64,000 nucleotides of DNA from Nocardia sp. NBC_00508 (GTDB lineage: Bacteria; Actinomycetota; Actinomycetes; Mycobacteriales; Mycobacteriaceae), in assembly GCF_036346875.1 (NCBI RefSeq), contig NZ_CP107852.1, forward strand, positions 5,456,001 to 5,520,000, given 5' to 3'. Below are positions 26,641 through 35,232 of this stretch, one piece after another (positions within the stretch are counted from its first letter, which is position 1; every line of letters starts with the position of its first letter). Made by a program: the position numbers and the translations under genes. The notes below the pieces were generated by a model. That model made no database searches, was not told where the DNA came from, and was given only the letters and a program-made list of their open reading frames with translations.

Positions 26641-28304
26641 GCATGTCCTTCTGCGGCGGAGCCCGGGTCCGCTGGGTCGGTGCTCTGGTCCGTGGTGACG
26701 GGGCCCGATCCCGGCGCGGTGGCGGATGCTGCCCCGGTGGCGCTGGGTACGGACCCGGCGGAAGTCAATCGTCGCGCGTCCACGCCGGGGAAGAGTCCGT
26801 CAGCCGCCCCCCATCCTGCCGCCAATTGCCGTGCTTTGGCGACTTGGCCCGCGCCGACGGCCGCGGCGATCTCCCGCACCGCGTGAGCGTGCCGGTGTGC
26901 GCGGTCGCGCGCGTAGCCCGCCGCGGAATCCTTGCTGACCATGAACGCCCAGTCGCTCGACACGGTCAGGATCGCCTCGCGCAGCAGTTGATCGGCAACC
27001 TGGTCGCGCAAGCCGGGCGCCCCGCCCTGTGCCGCGCGCATCTTGTCGATGGTGTCCAGCGTGAGCCGCACGACGTCGTCGTTGAGCTCGACGAGGTCGC
27101 GCACCTGCTCGCCGGCCCACACCCGCCAATCCTTGCCCGAACCCCAGGACGAGTCGGCCAGCGGCACCGGTTCGCCCAGGTAGCCGCGCTCGCGCGCGTC
27201 GGCGAGCGTGCCAACGGTGACGCCTGCTTCCGGCAGCGCGCGCAGCACCTGGGCCAGCCATTGCGGACCCTCGTGCCACCAGTGGCCGAACAGTTCGGTG
27301 TCGAACGCGGCGACGACCAGGGCGGGCCGCCCGATCCGCGCGGACTCGGCGACCAGCCGCTCCCGCACGGTCCGCACGAAGTCGTCCACGTCGCGTGCCA
27401 CCGCGGCGGCAGCCAACTCCGGGTCGTACGGCGCCTTGTCCGGTCCGGCGACGGTCTTGCCGGTGACCCGGGCCGGTTTGAGACCCGTCGCGTGGTCATA
27501 GTGATGAAAGTCACGGTAGGCGCCGTGGCCCGGGTAGCCGGATTTCGGCGACCACACCCGGTAACTCACCTGCAGATCACGACCGAAGGCGACCACGTCG
27601 GAATCGTGCACCGGTCGGCCGAGCGTCGTGTCGCCGCGCAGCGCCGGTCCGTCAACCATGAAATGCGTCACGCCCGCGGCGGCGTAGCCGATCTCCATGC
27701 CGGGTGTGTAGCCGCACTCCGGTGCCCAGATCCCGGTGGGTGTATGGCCCCAGCGATGCCGCGCGTCGGCCAGGCCCTCAGTGAGCTGGAAGTGCCGCAG
27801 CCGCGGATCCAGCAGCGGCTGGAACGGGTGCGCCAGGGGCCCGCCGAGCAGCTCGATGGTTTCCGCGTCGACGAGTTCGCGCCAGACCGGCGCCGCCCCG
27901 TGCCGCCAGCGTTGCTCGAACTCGGTCAGCGCCGCGGCGGCCGAGCGATGCTCGTGCCTGCCGAGTGCGACGTTGCCCGCCATGGCGGCCTCATCGGCGC
28001 GCAGCTGCCAGTTGCCCAGCCAGTGGTGCATGCCCGCCAGGCAGTGCGGGTCGTCCAGCTGGGCCGCGAGCACCGGTGTGATGCCGAGGCTGAGCAGATG
28101 CGAACGACCTTCGGACGCAAGGGTTCTCAGGACCTCGACGACCGGAAGATAGGACGCGGCCCAGGATTGGTAGAGCCATTCCTCGCCGACCGGCCAGCGG
28201 CCGTGATGGGCCAGCCAGGGGAGGTGCGAGTGCAGGACCAAGGTGAACTGGCCCGGCACCGGGCTTGCGGAGTGCCCGCCGGGCACGGCACTGCGATCGG
28301 TCAA
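26637..28304 (-). CDS. GH57 family alpha-glucan branching-type enzyme (Rv3031-like)
   Basis: About 555 residues, close to Rv3031. GH57 signatures are the opening strand LVLHSHLPWLAHHGRWP, the catalytic-Glu segment GIWAPECGYTPG, and the catalytic-Asp segment VVAAFDTELFGHWWHEGP. The C-terminal helical part (VSSDWAFMVSKDSAAGYARDR) is the usual GH57 DUF1957-type cap. The likely reaction is alpha-1,6 branching of an alpha-1,4-glucan in MGLP synthesis. The start is taken as TTG 28304, overlapping the upstream stop by 4 bases; GTG 28286 is an alternative. The last about 40 residues are Ser/Ala/Thr-rich and probably disordered. Confidence 0.9.
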   Translation of the reverse strand: MTDRSAVPGGHSASPVPGQFTLVLHSHLPWLAHHGRWPVGEEWLYQSWAASYLPVVEVLRTLASEGRSHLLSLGITPVLAAQLDDPHCLAGMHHWLGNWQLRADEAAMAGNVALGRHEHRSAAAALTEFEQRWRHGAAPVWRELVDAETIELLGGPLAHPFQPLLDPRLRHFQLTEGLADARHRWGHTPTGIWAPECGYTPGMEIGYAAAGVTHFMVDGPALRGDTTLGRPVHDSDVVAFGRDLQVSYRVWSPKSGYPGHGAYRDFHHYDHATGLKPARVTGKTVAGPDKAPYDPELAAAAVARDVDDFVRTVRERLVAESARIGRPALVVAAFDTELFGHWWHEGPQWLAQVLRALPEAGVTVGTLADARERGYLGEPVPLADSSWGSGKDWRVWAGEQVRDLVELNDDVVRLTLDTIDKMRAAQGGAPGLRDQVADQLLREAILTVSSDWAFMVSKDSAAGYARDRAHRHAHAVREIAAAVGAGQVAKARQLAAGWGAADGLFPGVDARRLTSAGSVPSATGAASATAPGSGPVTTDQSTDPADPGSAAEGHA

Positions 28305-29104
28305 GGCTTCACCGCGATGGCGACCAGATCCAAGCTCGCGTCGATGTCCGCCGCGACGAGCGCGAAGTCGTCGACCGTGACGCCCGCGACGTCCGCGGTC
28401 AGTTCGGCGGGCCAGGGCTCGCCGGCAAGTGCCCGTTCGATCTGCGCGTCGATGAACGACCCGCCGTGCTTGATGTCCAGCGCCTTCAGGCCGGGCCCGT
28501 GGTGCACGCCGATCATCCGCGTGACCTCGAAACCGGCCTCGGCCAGCAATTCGGTCAGCTCGGCCGCGTTCAGTTCCCTGGTGTGGAACGGGTTGAGCGG
28601 GGTGTCGCGGCCGGGGGAGAAGGTGATTCGGTTGGGAGTGCTGATCAGCAGCTCGCCGCCGGGGCGCAGCACGCGCAGGCACTCCCGCAGGAACTGGGCC
28701 TGGTCCCAAAGGTGCTCGATCACTTGGAAGTTCACCACGACGTCGACCGAGGCGTCCTCGAGAGGCAGCGCGGCGAGGTTGCCCTGGATCATCTCCACCC
28801 GCGGGTAGCGTGCGCGCACGTGTTCGACGGCGGTGGTGTCGTAGTCCACGCCGATCACCTTTGTGGCCACGTCGGCGATCATGTCGGCGCCATAGCCTTC
28901 CCCGGAACCGGCCTCCAGGACGGTCTTTCCAGCGCAGCGATCCAACAGGCGGGCATAGGCGATCTCGTGCCTGCGGAACCAGTAGTTCTCCTCGGCGATG
29001 CCCGGGACGGTGCGCTCGCCGGTCAGCGGCAGCGGTTCGACAGCGCCGCTCGTCTCGGGGCCCGCGGTAACGCCCACTGCGGCAGGGATCACAGCCTCGC
29101 TCAT
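28301..29104 (-). CDS. SAM-dependent methyltransferase (Rv3030-like)
   Basis: A 267-residue class I methyltransferase. Motif I is VLEAGSGEGYGADMIAD, followed by GVDYDTTAVEH, and the acidic motif IV region is DASVDVVVNFQVIEHLWDQ. It is first in a minus-strand operon with the GH57 and GT4 genes, overlapping by 4 bases, matching Rv3030-Rv3031-Rv3032. The context suggests O-methylation of glucose residues in MGLP. The ATG at 29104 is preferred over GTG 29107 because a TAACGT -10 element lies seven bases upstream of it. Confidence 0.9.
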   Translation of the reverse strand: MSEAVIPAAVGVTAGPETSGAVEPLPLTGERTVPGIAEENYWFRRHEIAYARLLDRCAGKTVLEAGSGEGYGADMIADVATKVIGVDYDTTAVEHVRARYPRVEMIQGNLAALPLEDASVDVVVNFQVIEHLWDQAQFLRECLRVLRPGGELLISTPNRITFSPGRDTPLNPFHTRELNAAELTELLAEAGFEVTRMIGVHHGPGLKALDIKHGGSFIDAQIERALAGEPWPAELTADVAGVTVDDFALVAADIDASLDLVAIAVKP

Positions 29105-29111
29105 CACTCCG

Positions 29112-29117
29112 ACGTTA
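29112..29117 (-). promoter_or_regulatory. -10 element (TAACGT) of the methyltransferase-GH57-GT4 operon
   Basis: On the minus strand TAACGT ends seven bases before the ATG at 29104, indicating a leaderless operon transcript. Confidence 0.5.
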
Positions 29118-29240
29118 CTGGCAGGGTGGCGGCGCGGGACACTCGCACCTGGTCGGCCACTTCGCGCGGCTGCGCCGTGCGGAGACCTCTGATCCGGCGC
29201 ACTTTATCCCTCGAGGCCGGGTTGTGAGAGAGAAGCCACT

Positions 29241-29260
29241 AAGTTACCCACGAGTAACTT
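29241..29260 (+). promoter_or_regulatory. Palindromic operator candidate upstream of etfB
   Basis: AAGTTAC and GTAACTT are perfect 7-bp arms with a 6-base spacer. The site covers the expected -35 region of a promoter whose -10 is probably TAATGT at 29270-29275, so a bound regulator would block transcription. The regulator is not identifiable; TetR-type control of fatty-acid oxidation genes is a guess. Confidence 0.6.
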
Positions 29261-29364
29261 AACGTAAGGTAATGTCACGGCCTGAGCCACTCACACGGAC
29301 GTACGGCACCAGCTCGTGCGACCACCACAAACGTGTAACCAGAACAGGAGGTCGACGAAGACCG

Positions 29365-30150
29365 ATGCCGAACATCGTCGTACTCATCAAGCAGGTTCCC
29401 GACACCTGGTCCGAGCGCAAGCTGACCGACGGTGACTTCACCCTCGATCGCGAGGCCGCCGACGCCGTTCTCGACGAGATCAACGAGCGCGCCGTCGAAG
29501 AGGCGCTGCTGATCAAGGAGGCCCAGGGCGGCGAGGTCACCGTGCTGGCCGCCGGTCCGGACCGTGCCACCGAGGCCATCCGCAAGGCGCTGTCCATGGG
29601 CGCCGACAAGGCGATCCACGTCAACGACCCAGCCATCCACGGTTCCGACGCCGTGCAGACGGCGTGGGTGCTGGCGAGTGCGCTCGGCCAGGTCGAGGGT
29701 GTCGAGCTGGTCATCGCGGGCAACGAGGCGACCGACGGCCGCGCCGGTGCCGTCCCCGCGATCATCGCCGAGTACCTGGGCCTGCCGCAGCTGACGCACC
29801 TGCGCAAGCTGACCGTCGACGGTGACAAGATCACCGGCGAGCGCGAGACCGACGAGGGCGTGTTCAAGCTGGAGGCGACGCTTCCGGCCATCGTGAGCGT
29901 CAACGAGAAGATCAACGAGCCGCGCTTCCCGTCCTTCAAGGGCATCATGGCCGCGAAGAAGAAGGAAGTGCAGACCTTCACGCTGGCCGATCTCGGCGTC
30001 GACCCGTCGACCGTTGGTGTCGCGAACGCGGGCACCGCCGTCACCGCGGCCACCCCGAAGCCTGCGCGCACCGCGGGCGAGAAGATCGCCGACGAGGGCG
30101 ACGGCGGCACCAAGATCGCCCAGTACCTGATCGGCCAGAAGGTCATCTGA
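29365..30150 (+). CDS. etfB: Electron transfer flavoprotein beta subunit (EtfB/FixA)
   Basis: A 261-residue EtfB beginning with the typical MPNIVVLIKQVPDT, with the AMP-binding loop region IAGNEATDGRAGAVPAIIAEYLG. With EtfA it accepts electrons from acyl-CoA and other flavin dehydrogenases and passes them to the membrane quinone pool. It corresponds to Rv3029c. Start fixed by CAGGAGG (29345-29351); the upstream in-frame residues include the operator and are not coding. A 256-base gap with the operator precedes it. Confidence 0.96.
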   Translation: MPNIVVLIKQVPDTWSERKLTDGDFTLDREAADAVLDEINERAVEEALLIKEAQGGEVTVLAAGPDRATEAIRKALSMGADKAIHVNDPAIHGSDAVQTAWVLASALGQVEGVELVIAGNEATDGRAGAVPAIIAEYLGLPQLTHLRKLTVDGDKITGERETDEGVFKLEATLPAIVSVNEKINEPRFPSFKGIMAAKKKEVQTFTLADLGVDPSTVGVANAGTAVTAATPKPARTAGEKIADEGDGGTKIAQYLIGQKVI

Positions 30151-30186
30151 TCGCGGCAGCGCTCCTGCGGGACACCGCATCCGGCC

Positions 30187-30227
30187 GGGCGGAACGAGCC
30201 GCTTCGCGATTGTCGCTCGCCCCGCCC
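30187..30227 (+). promoter_or_regulatory. Intercistronic hairpin between etfB and etfA
   Basis: GGGCGGAACGAGC and GCTCGCCCCGCCC pair at 11 of 13 positions around a 15-base loop in the 110-base gap. It may stabilise the etfB end or attenuate etfA; there is no T-tract. Confidence 0.45.
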
Positions 30228-30260
30228 TCCAGGACTGAGACTTCTTAGGAGAGAACACAA

Positions 30261-31217
30261 ATGGCAGAAGTACTTGTGCTCGTCGAGCACGCCGACGGTG
30301 CGATCAAGAAGGTCAGCACCGAACTGCTCACCGCGGCGCGCGTTCTCGGCGAGCCCGCGGCCGTCGTGCTCGGCACGGCGGGCACCGGCGAGAAGCTGGC
30401 CGACGCGCTGGCCGCCGCGGGCGCGGAGAAGATCTACATCGCCGAGTCCGACGATGTGGACAACTACCTGGTGACCCCGAAGGTGGACGTGCTGGCCGGC
30501 CTGACCGAGTCGGCCTCCCCGGCCGCGGTCCTCGTCGCCGCCGGCGCCGAGGGCAAGGAGGTGTCGGGCCGCCTGGCCGCCCGCATCGGCTCCGGCCTGC
30601 TGGTCGACGTCATCGAGGTGAAGGCGGACGGCAGCGCGGTGCACTCCATCTTCGGTGGCGCGTTCACCGTCGACGCCAAGGCCACCGGCGATGTGCCGGT
30701 GATCTCGGTCCGTCCGGGCGCCGTCGAGGCGTCGGCGCAGGCCGGCGCGGGCGAGAAGGTCACCGTCGAGGTGCCTGCGCAGGAAGAGGGCGTGGTCAAG
30801 GTGACCTCGCGTGAGCCGATCGTTGCCGGTGACCGTCCGGAACTCACCGAGGCGAGCATCGTGGTCTCCGGTGGCCGCGGTGTCGGCTCCGCCGACAACT
30901 TCGCGGTGGTCGAGGCGCTGGCCGACTCGCTCGGCGCGGCCGTCGGCGCTTCCCGCGCCGCCGTCGACTCCGGCTACTACCCGGGCCAGTTCCAGGTCGG
31001 CCAGACCGGTAAGACCGTCTCGCCGCAGCTGTACATCGCCCTCGGCATCTCCGGCGCCATCCAGCACCGCGCGGGCATGCAGACCTCGAAGACCATCGTC
31101 GCGGTCAACAAGGACGAAGAGGCGCCGATCTTCGAGATCGCCGACTACGGCATCGTGGGCGACCTGTTCAACGTCGCGCCGCAGCTGACCGAAGCGGTCA
31201 AGACGCACAAGGGCTGA
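30261..31217 (+). CDS. etfA: Electron transfer flavoprotein alpha subunit (EtfA/FixB)
   Basis: A 318-residue EtfA. The C-terminal FAD-binding signature runs from VSGGRGVGSADNF through YYPGQFQVGQTGKTVSPQLYIALGISGAIQHRAGM to IVAVNKDEEAPIFEIADYGIVGD. It partners EtfB in the same operon, corresponding to Rv3028c. AGGAGAG precedes the ATG. A strong terminator follows within about 20 bases, so the operon is etfB-etfA only. Confidence 0.97.
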   Translation: MAEVLVLVEHADGAIKKVSTELLTAARVLGEPAAVVLGTAGTGEKLADALAAAGAEKIYIAESDDVDNYLVTPKVDVLAGLTESASPAAVLVAAGAEGKEVSGRLAARIGSGLLVDVIEVKADGSAVHSIFGGAFTVDAKATGDVPVISVRPGAVEASAQAGAGEKVTVEVPAQEEGVVKVTSREPIVAGDRPELTEASIVVSGGRGVGSADNFAVVEALADSLGAAVGASRAAVDSGYYPGQFQVGQTGKTVSPQLYIALGISGAIQHRAGMQTSKTIVAVNKDEEAPIFEIADYGIVGDLFNVAPQLTEAVKTHKG

Positions 31218-31239
31218 GGTTCCTCGGCCGAACAAAGAT

Positions 31240-31276
31240 GGTGGCCCTGACCAGAAAACGGTCAGGGCCACCTTTT
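31240..31276 (+). terminator. Rho-independent terminator after etfA
   Basis: GGTGGCCCTGACC and GGTCAGGGCCACC form a perfect 13-bp stem with a 7-base loop, followed directly by TTTT: a textbook intrinsic terminator. Confidence 0.92.
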
Positions 31277-31385
31277 CGTCAGCAGCGTGATCGCCCGGCA
31301 TGGCGTCTCAACCGGCTGCCGTTGTGACCTGTGCGAATGGAATTCGGACGCAGGCGAATTCGAGTCGAGGGCCAGGCCTCCGACG

Positions 31386-31391
31386 TACACT
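31386..31391 (+). promoter_or_regulatory. -10 element (TACACT) of the leaderless MetE-like gene
   Basis: Six bases separate TACACT from the GTG at 31398. Confidence 0.5.
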
Positions 31392-31397
31392 CCCCGT

Positions 31398-32453
31398 GTG
31401 AGCCTCCCCACAGAACTGATCGGTAGCATTCCTCGTCCCCACGACGTCCTGGCCGCCATGGCCGATGATTCCGGCGACGCCACCGCGCTCGCCGAGCTTC
31501 AGCAGCGCGCGGTCGCCGAGACCATCCGCCACCTGGAGGAACTCGGCTCTCCCGTCGTCACCGACGGTGAGCAAACCAAGCCGAGCTTTGCCACCTATCC
31601 GATCGCCGGGCTGGACAACCTGGCTCCGGACGGTGCGATCATCCCGTTCGCCGACGGGCACCAGCGGCAGCTGCCCCGGCTGACCGCGGGACCGTTTCGC
31701 TACGCCGCACATGCGGCGGACTACTTCCGCGCGGCTCGGCAGCACGCCACCGTGCCGGTCAAGCAGGCGGTCATCGCGCCGTCGGCGCTGAGCCTGCTGT
31801 ATCCGGCGGACGGCATCGACGGGTATCCGCGCGAGCAGTTCCTCGCCGACTTGGCTGACGCGGCCGAGGCCGATATCCGCGCCTGTCTGGAGGCGGGTGC
31901 GCACTTGGTGCAGCTCGACTTCACCGAGGGGCGGCTGTCGCTCAAGCTGGATCCCAGCGGCGGCGTGCTCGACCAGTTCATCGAACTCAACAACCTTGTG
32001 CTCGATCGCTTCTCGGACCAGGAGCGCGCCAGGATCGGCGTGCACACCTGCCCGGGCGGCGATCAGGACTCCACACACAGCCTGGACGTGGACTACACCG
32101 CGCTGCTGCCCAAGCTGCTGCAATTGCGAGTGGGCGCGTTCTACCTCCAGTTCGCCAGCGAATCGGAGCCGGAGAAGGTGCTCGCCGTGGTCGCCGAGCA
32201 CTTGCCCGCCCATGCGCGTGTGTTCATCGGCGTCACCGACCCGATCGATCCGGTTGTCGAGACGCCGGAGCAGGTGCGTGACCGGGTACTGCTCGCCGCC
32301 CGCTACCTGCCCGTGGAGCGTTTGGGCACCTGCGACGACTGCGGTTTCGCGCCGTTCGCCGACGACCGATCCACCTCGCGGGAAACCGCGTTCGCCAAGA
32401 TCCGGGCGCGCATCGAGGGGACCGCTTTGGCCGCAACGGAATTGGGTGTCTGA
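31398..32453 (+). CDS. MetE C-terminal-domain-like (cobalamin-independent methionine synthase family) protein
   Basis: A 351-residue single-domain relative of the MetE catalytic domain. Zinc-thiolate ligand positions are represented by GVHTCPGGD and the Cys pair in RLGTCDDCGFAPF. It lacks the N-terminal half of full MetE, which is about 750 residues, so it does not resemble a complete tetrahydrofolate-dependent methionine synthase. Such short paralogues act in varied methyl or thiol transfers, including epoxyalkane:CoM transferase-like reactions; the substrate here is unknown. A second distant family member lies at 41386. The GTG start is supported by a -10 six bases upstream; the longer frame would run back into the etfA terminator. 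Confidence 0.8.
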   Translation: MSLPTELIGSIPRPHDVLAAMADDSGDATALAELQQRAVAETIRHLEELGSPVVTDGEQTKPSFATYPIAGLDNLAPDGAIIPFADGHQRQLPRLTAGPFRYAAHAADYFRAARQHATVPVKQAVIAPSALSLLYPADGIDGYPREQFLADLADAAEADIRACLEAGAHLVQLDFTEGRLSLKLDPSGGVLDQFIELNNLVLDRFSDQERARIGVHTCPGGDQDSTHSLDVDYTALLPKLLQLRVGAFYLQFASESEPEKVLAVVAEHLPAHARVFIGVTDPIDPVVETPEQVRDRVLLAARYLPVERLGTCDDCGFAPFADDRSTSRETAFAKIRARIEGTALAATELGV

Positions 32454-32548
32454 CCCCCAACTCGACGCGATCAGCCCGAACGGCCCTGGGCATGCTCGGG
32501 TTCCAGGGGGCGTCGCAACACCGCTGCTGGTTGGTGGACAAGAGCTAG

Positions 32549-32586
32549 CGAAGCGCTCGGCTCGGGTATCCCAGCCGAGCGCTTCG
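32549..32586. terminator. Bidirectional hairpin between the convergent MetE-like and lysR genes
   Basis: CGAAGCGCTCGGCT and AGCCGAGCGCTTCG are perfect 14-bp arms around a 10-base loop. It lies between two convergent genes and could terminate both. No T-tract is present. Confidence 0.7.
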
Positions 32587-32687
32587 TGTGGGCGGCCTCG
32601 GCTCGAAATCACAGCCGATTCCTTGCGATCCACTACGCTCCTGCCGCGCGCAAGGGAAGCCGGTCGGTCCCGCTGCGACCGACCGGA

Positions 32688-33557
32688 TCAGCACCGGTGT
32701 AGCGCGGACAGCAGGGTGGTCAGGATCGGTGAGCGCTTGGCTTCGGCGCGTAGCACCGCCGAGACCGGGATGCGCAGTTTGTGCTCCGCGAGCGGCAGCA
32801 CCACCAGCCCCTCGGTGGTGCTCTCGGCGTAGAGCACTGTCCACGCGTCCGGCCGGTTGATCAGCTCCATCGTCGCGGTGTGGTCCGGCGGGATGGGCGG
32901 CCCGAAGGTCGGGCCGGTGGGCAGTTCGGCGAACGCGCTGCGAATCACGGTGTGCAGCAATACTTGTTCCTGTTCCGGTGGCAGCAGCAGCGGATACGAA
33001 CTCAGGTCGGACAAGGTCACCACGTCCCTGGTCGCCAGGGGATGCGCGCTGGAGGTGGCGATCACAAGGTCCTCGACCCAGAGCTGCTCCACCATGAGGC
33101 CGGGTTGGTCGACGCTCCCGCGGATCAGCGCGAGATCGCAGTCCCCGTCCGTGACGGCGGCGATGCGCTGGCGGAATGGTTTGATCACGAACTCGATCTC
33201 GGCTTCCGGGTGCGCGGCGCGCGCGCCCGCGATCGCCGAGAGCGAACGGGTGGCGAAAGTCATGTTCGCGGCCAGCCGGATGCGCGGCCCCACCGTGCGC
33301 ACCGCGGCGCGGATCGCCGACTCCAGGCTCAGCATTTGTTTCGCGAGGGGAAGTAGCCGAGCGGTGGCATCGGTTTGTACGACCGAGCGGGTCGAGCGCT
33401 CGAACAGTTGTACGCCGAGGTCGCGCTCGAGCCGGGAGATCTGATGGCTGATCGCCGACTGTGAGATGAAGCAGCGCGCGGCGGCGCCGCTGAAGCTGAG
33501 CTCCTCGCACACCGCGACGAAGTAGGTGAGCTGCCGAAGTTCCACAGCGCCTCCCAT
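32688..33557 (-). CDS. LysR family transcriptional regulator
   Basis: 289 residues. The N-terminal winged helix-turn-helix shows ELRQLTYFVAVCEELSFSGAA and SQSAISHQISRLERDLGVQLFER, the LysR hallmark. The C-terminal about 200 residues form the periplasmic-binding-like effector domain. It is divergent from the NDH-2-like gene with about 100 bases between them, so control of that gene and itself is likely. A TAAGA-N4-TCTTA palindrome lies in the gap. The effector is unknown. This pair is not part of the mycobacterial synteny I recall here. Confidence 0.92.
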   Translation of the reverse strand: MGGAVELRQLTYFVAVCEELSFSGAAARCFISQSAISHQISRLERDLGVQLFERSTRSVVQTDATARLLPLAKQMLSLESAIRAAVRTVGPRIRLAANMTFATRSLSAIAGARAAHPEAEIEFVIKPFRQRIAAVTDGDCDLALIRGSVDQPGLMVEQLWVEDLVIATSSAHPLATRDVVTLSDLSSYPLLLPPEQEQVLLHTVIRSAFAELPTGPTFGPPIPPDHTATMELINRPDAWTVLYAESTTEGLVVLPLAEHKLRIPVSAVLRAEAKRSPILTTLLSALHRC

Positions 33558-33573
33558 TAATTACGGATCGAGA

Positions 33574-33587
33574 TAAGAGTCATCTTA
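33574..33587. promoter_or_regulatory. Candidate LysR operator
   Basis: TAAGAGTCATCTTA is a perfect 5-bp inverted repeat around GTCA, centred between the divergent lysR and ndh-type genes. A second distant pair, ATTACG and CGTAAT, flanks the region. Assignment to this LysR is by position only. Confidence 0.45.
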
Positions 33588-33656
33588 ACTATGCGCTCTG
33601 ACACCTGAAATATCCGCCCCCCGGATCGCGGTTCGTAATGAGAGAAGGAGGCTGTC

Positions 33657-34949
33657 ATGCAGTACGTGGAAGCGGGAATCGAAACCGCGGGTGTCGTCAT
33701 TGTCGGATCGGGGTTCGGCGGGCTCGCCGCCGCCAAGCAGCTGGCCAAGTCGGGGGTGGACTTCGTGCTGATCTCCAGCACGCCCGAGCACTTGTTCCAA
33801 CCGCTGTTGTACCAGGTAGCGACCGGTGTGCTCGCATCGGAGGAGATTGCGCCGCCGATCGCGGGCGTCCTGCGCCGACACCGCGAGGCGGATGTGCGCC
33901 TCGGCACGGTGGTCGCCATTGATCCCGACCAGGCCATCGTCACCTACGAGAACGAGGGCGTGCGGCACCGGATCCGCTATGGCTCGTTGATCGCGGCCAC
34001 CGGTGCGAGCCAGTCCTACTTCGGCCGAGACGATTTCGCCGAGAAGACCTTCTCGCTCAAGACCATCTACGACGCGCGGCGGCTGCGTGCGCAGATCGAA
34101 CGCGTCTTCGCCGAAGCCACGAACGCCGACGAACCGACCAGGCGCAGGCTGCTGAGCTTCGTCGTGGTCGGTGCGGGCGCGACCGGCGTCGAGGTCGCCG
34201 GCCAGCTGAAGGAGCTGGCGAAACGGCACTACCGCCAAGAGATTTCGGTCACCCTCGTGGAGGGCGCGGGCGCGGTGCTCCCGCCGTTCGGCGGCGGGCT
34301 GTCGGAGTACGCGAAGAAGTCGTTGACCCGCAGCGGCGTCGACGTGCTGCTCGGCACGTTCGTCACCGACATCGAGCGCGGCAAGGTCACCGTCAAGAGC
34401 GCCGACGGTGTCGAGCACGACATCGCGGCGGAAACGGTGGTCTGGTCGGCGGGTGTGCAGGCGGGCGGGTTCGCCGAGATCTTGGCCGACGCCACCGGAG
34501 TCGCGACCGACCGCGCCGGTCGTCTGCTGATCAACCCGGACCTCACCGTCGGCGGTTACGCGGACATCTACGCCATCGGCGACATGACCTCGCTCAACGG
34601 CTACCCCGGGCAGTCGCCGGTGGCCATGCAGGAGGGTAGGCACGCTGCCGACATCATCCGCCGCAAGAAGCGGCCCGGCACGCCCTTCAAGTACTGGGAC
34701 AAGGGCAGCATGGCGGTGATCAGCCGGTTCAGCGCGGTGGTGAAACTCAACGAGCACATCACCTTCCGCGGCGTGATCGCCTGGTTCATGTGGCTCGCGG
34801 TGCACCTGTTGTACCTGGTCGGCTTCCGCAACCGCTTCGCCGCGGTCGCTTCGTGGCTGGTCGCGTTCGTCGGGACCGGACGCCCCGGCTTCGCCGAGGA
34901 GGAGACAACTTTGTCGAAGGTACGCGCTCCGGAACGCTGGGTTGCCTGA
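33657..34949 (+). CDS. Type II NADH dehydrogenase-like NAD(P)/FAD oxidoreductase
   Basis: A 430-residue flavoprotein with an FAD-binding GxGxxG in VVIVGSGFGGLAAAKQLAKSG and an NAD-binding VVVGAGATGVEVAGQLKEL, plus the second FAD motif YADIYAIGDMTSLNGYPGQ. Length and C-terminal hydrophobic segments (FMWLAVHLLYLVGFRNR) match NDH-2, which moves electrons from NADH to menaquinone without pumping protons. An alternative is a related NADH:quinone or sulfide:quinone-type reductase. AGAAGGAGG precedes the ATG. LysR control is inferred from the divergent arrangement. A hairpin terminator follows. Confidence 0.88.
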   Translation: MQYVEAGIETAGVVIVGSGFGGLAAAKQLAKSGVDFVLISSTPEHLFQPLLYQVATGVLASEEIAPPIAGVLRRHREADVRLGTVVAIDPDQAIVTYENEGVRHRIRYGSLIAATGASQSYFGRDDFAEKTFSLKTIYDARRLRAQIERVFAEATNADEPTRRRLLSFVVVGAGATGVEVAGQLKELAKRHYRQEISVTLVEGAGAVLPPFGGGLSEYAKKSLTRSGVDVLLGTFVTDIERGKVTVKSADGVEHDIAAETVVWSAGVQAGGFAEILADATGVATDRAGRLLINPDLTVGGYADIYAIGDMTSLNGYPGQSPVAMQEGRHAADIIRRKKRPGTPFKYWDKGSMAVISRFSAVVKLNEHITFRGVIAWFMWLAVHLLYLVGFRNRFAAVASWLVAFVGTGRPGFAEEETTLSKVRAPERWVA

Positions 34950-34966
34950 CCCTTCCCGGGCCTGAG

Positions 34967-35002
34967 GAATCGCGCTGTCTCGACTCGGAGGCAGCGCGAT
35001 TC
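34967..35002 (+). terminator. Hairpin after the NDH-2-like gene
   Basis: GAATCGCGCTG and CAGCGCGATTC are perfect 11-bp arms around a 14-base loop, 17 bases after the stop codon. No T-tract. The rest of the gap up to 35232 shows nothing recognisable. Confidence 0.6.
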
Positions 35003-35232
35003 GCGCGTCCGGGTCCGCCGCGCTGCCCGTCCGAATGCGGGCGGCTCCCGCTGGGTGGCGAAAATAGCTGGTCGCGCGATAAGCCGCGCGGTCGGATGCG
35101 GTGGTGATGCGGATGGACGAACGGGGTGGAACCGTTCGGTGAACGGTTGGTGTGACCGTCGTCTCGTTAACCGAACCGGCATCGACGCGACACTTCGAGG
35201 TTGCTGGGTCGCATTGTCGGGCTGGCTTCATC

